Part shown: one piece after another, positions 62,434 through 64,000 of the stretch
Layout: each line of letters opens with the position of its first letter
Position numbering within the stretch: the first letter of the stretch is position 1
NCBI GenBank assembly: GCA_037957365.1
Contig: JARHVA010000224.1
Span: forward strand, 2,147,501 to 2,211,500
Source: Torreya grandis
Taxonomy: Eukaryota; Streptophyta; Pinopsida; Cupressales; Taxaceae
Direction of reading: 5' to 3'
DNA: 64,000 nucleotides
Program-made: the position numbers and the translations under genes
Notes under the pieces: model-generated
Seen by the model: the letters and a program-made list of their open reading frames with translations, nothing else
What the model was told of the DNA's origin: nothing
The model's database searches: none

Positions 62434-64000
62434 TAAAATTTTTTATACTCAAATCTTTAGATGTAGGAATCATTGATGAATTTGGAATAATGGTTCCCAT
62501 GTTGCATCTTTTGGTTACATGTCATGCCATTAAATTATGAATTTTTTGATTGAGTGGGAGTAAATTTGGTAGGTATGCATGTCCAAGACTACTTATGGTT
62601 TGAGAATGGTGGAGCCTTCATTATCAAGTTCTAGTAAAATTGTTTTCCCTGTGATGGTGGTTTCAAGAACTTTCTTCAAACATGATACATGAAATATTGG
62701 GTGAAATTGAGAGGAAGGTAGAAGTTCCAACTTGTAAGAAGTAGACCCAATCAATCAGAGAACCTTAAATGTTCCATAAAACTTTAGATCAAGTTTATGA
62801 CACCCTTTTAGTTTTAAGGATGATTACTTGTATGGTTATATATGAAGAAAATCCATACCACTAGGTTGAAAGGTGAACTCAAAGTGGTATTTATCATCAT
62901 GTTGATTCATTTGATTATATGCCAAATGGAGATTTCCCCAGAGAGTACTAAGAATTTGATCCTGATGTCAAAGAGTAGTGTCAATTGCCTGAACTAGTGA
63001 ACTGTTATGATTATAAGGGACAAGTGTTGGGAATGATTAATCATAAATCACTTCATATGGAGTCATTTTATTATAAGTGTTGTAGTAGGTATTATACCAC
63101 CATTCTATAAGGGGAATCCATTTTTCCCATTATTGTTTTTATTTTGAAGCAAAGCAACAAATGAATGTTTCTAAGTATTTGTTGATAATTTATGTCTATC
63201 CATATATTTGGGGGGTGATACCCAGAGCTCATCTTTAGTTATGAACTTGTGTATCAGAATAACTCTATCCAAAAATGGTTGGTACGAGGTTCATCATGAT
63301 CAAATATGATTGAAGAAGGGATGCCATGAAGATGGAAATCTGATCCAAGAAAACTTATGTGACCATAGAGGTTGTATAGGGATGGTTGAGGCCACAAAAA
63401 TGACTATATTTGGAGAGGTGATCTACCATGACCAAGATCACTATTTTTTATCCAGATTTAGAGAGCCCCTCAATGAAATCCATAGAAATATCTATCTAGT
63501 TCCTAGTAGGAATGGACAAGGACTCAAGTAAACTAGGAATCACTATTGTTTCACCTTTTTTTCATTAATAAGTATCACATTTATCCATTTTTAATTTCCT
63601 TTTTCATCCCTTTCCAAAATAAGTTTCAACATGTCCATTCATATGTATTGAGAAATCCTAAGTTCCCTATGGATGTTGAAGAATGGATTTCATAGAATAC
63701 ATTTTGATGAAGTTCTATGCTATGGGGAAGCACTAGATGGCCCTTATATTATAAAGAAACACCATCACATGAATAATGTGGTATTGCAGAGGGGGTAGTG
63801 GCCAATTGATGAATGAGGTGGTGTAAGGAAGGATCATTTACATACCCTTGGTGTACATATTCCAACCAATTTAGAATGGGCATGGAGATGGAAAAAAGGG
63901 AAGTTTGGTCCTTGAATGTGTGTGAGAGAGCATATGTCATGACATTATCTTTATTATTCTTTTAATTGATCTCATAATCATAGCCCATGATTTTACTAAA
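62434..64000 (-). pseudogene. Gypsy chromovirus G2: RNase H end, integrase, chromodomain
   Basis: The minus strand from 64,000 reads KIMGYDYEI and YALSHTFKDQTSLFSISMPI (RNase H end to spacer). Then comes the integrase zinc-finger approach (SLHHLIHQLATTPSAIPHYS, within 63,940-63,749) and the integrase core near 63,460-63,350 with ISMDFIEGLSKSG and VMVDHLSKYSHFCGL. WEKWIPLIEWWYNT follows near 63,135, and HPIFHVSCLKKVL near 62,700. After the integrase, near 62,610-62,500, VLDMHTYQI, SIKKFII and PKDATWEPLFQI match the chromodomain pattern ending in ATWE. A chromodomain after integrase defines the chromovirus branch of Ty3/Gypsy. RT lies beyond the window. Stops and shifts are present. Confidence 0.9.

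Overview
This looks like a piece of a large, repeat-packed plant nuclear genome, probably a conifer or another gymnosperm. It is very AT-rich and visibly poor in CG dinucleotides. Nearly all recognisable coding sequence is decayed LTR-retrotransposon protein (Ty1/Copia and Ty3/Gypsy). The few host-like pieces are disease-resistance (TIR-NB-LRR type) fragments, whose wording around the MHD motif is of the kind I associate with conifer TNL proteins. The lineage is an inference. I see no intact host gene, tRNA, rRNA, CRISPR array or bacterial feature, and every protein-coding remnant carries stops or frameshifts.

Layout, left to right. 1-2.5 kb: AT-rich spacer with a two-copy 254-bp tandem repeat. 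2.5-4.0 kb: minus-strand Gypsy RNase H and integrase remnant. 4.37-5.13 kb: a less AT-rich island with a broken NB-ARC fragment. 5.48-5.88 kb: minisatellite with (TA)n tails. 6.3-11.85 kb: Copia elements, including the end of a plus-strand element whose 3' LTR abuts, head to head, the 3' LTR of a nearly complete minus-strand Copia (7.06-11.85 kb).

11.79-41.78 kb: two tandem copies (U1 and U2) of a unit of about 15 kb. Each copy holds an LRR remnant (-), a Copia 5' LTR with gag-protease (+), an inverted Copia integrase-RT block (-), a leader with a hairpin, an unrecognised reading frame of about 1,237 codons ('X', +), and LTR pieces of two further elements (T and S). The right breakpoint of the duplication lies inside an S LTR and the left one inside a Copia LTR.

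39.3-55.1 kb: nested insertions. Gypsy-like element T (minus strand; 3' LTR from 38.67 kb, gag-protease about 50.4-54.7 kb, 5' LTR from 54.77 kb) was entered by element S (39,319-47,193, LTRs of about 2.88 kb, matching TTATG target duplication) and by a 2,651-bp solo LTR (51,359-54,009, matching ATATT target duplication). S in turn holds a collapsed copy of family N. 55.17-59.63 kb: a full N element with 1.5-kb LTRs and a short interior encoding an unfamiliar acidic protein remnant. 59.8-62.2 kb: a third Copia lineage (gag to integrase, +). 62.2-64.0 kb: a minus-strand chromodomain Gypsy running off the window edge.

The genes do not work together as a pathway. The window is a layered record of insertions, recombination and one large tandem duplication. 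The most promising unknown is X, followed by the N interior protein.
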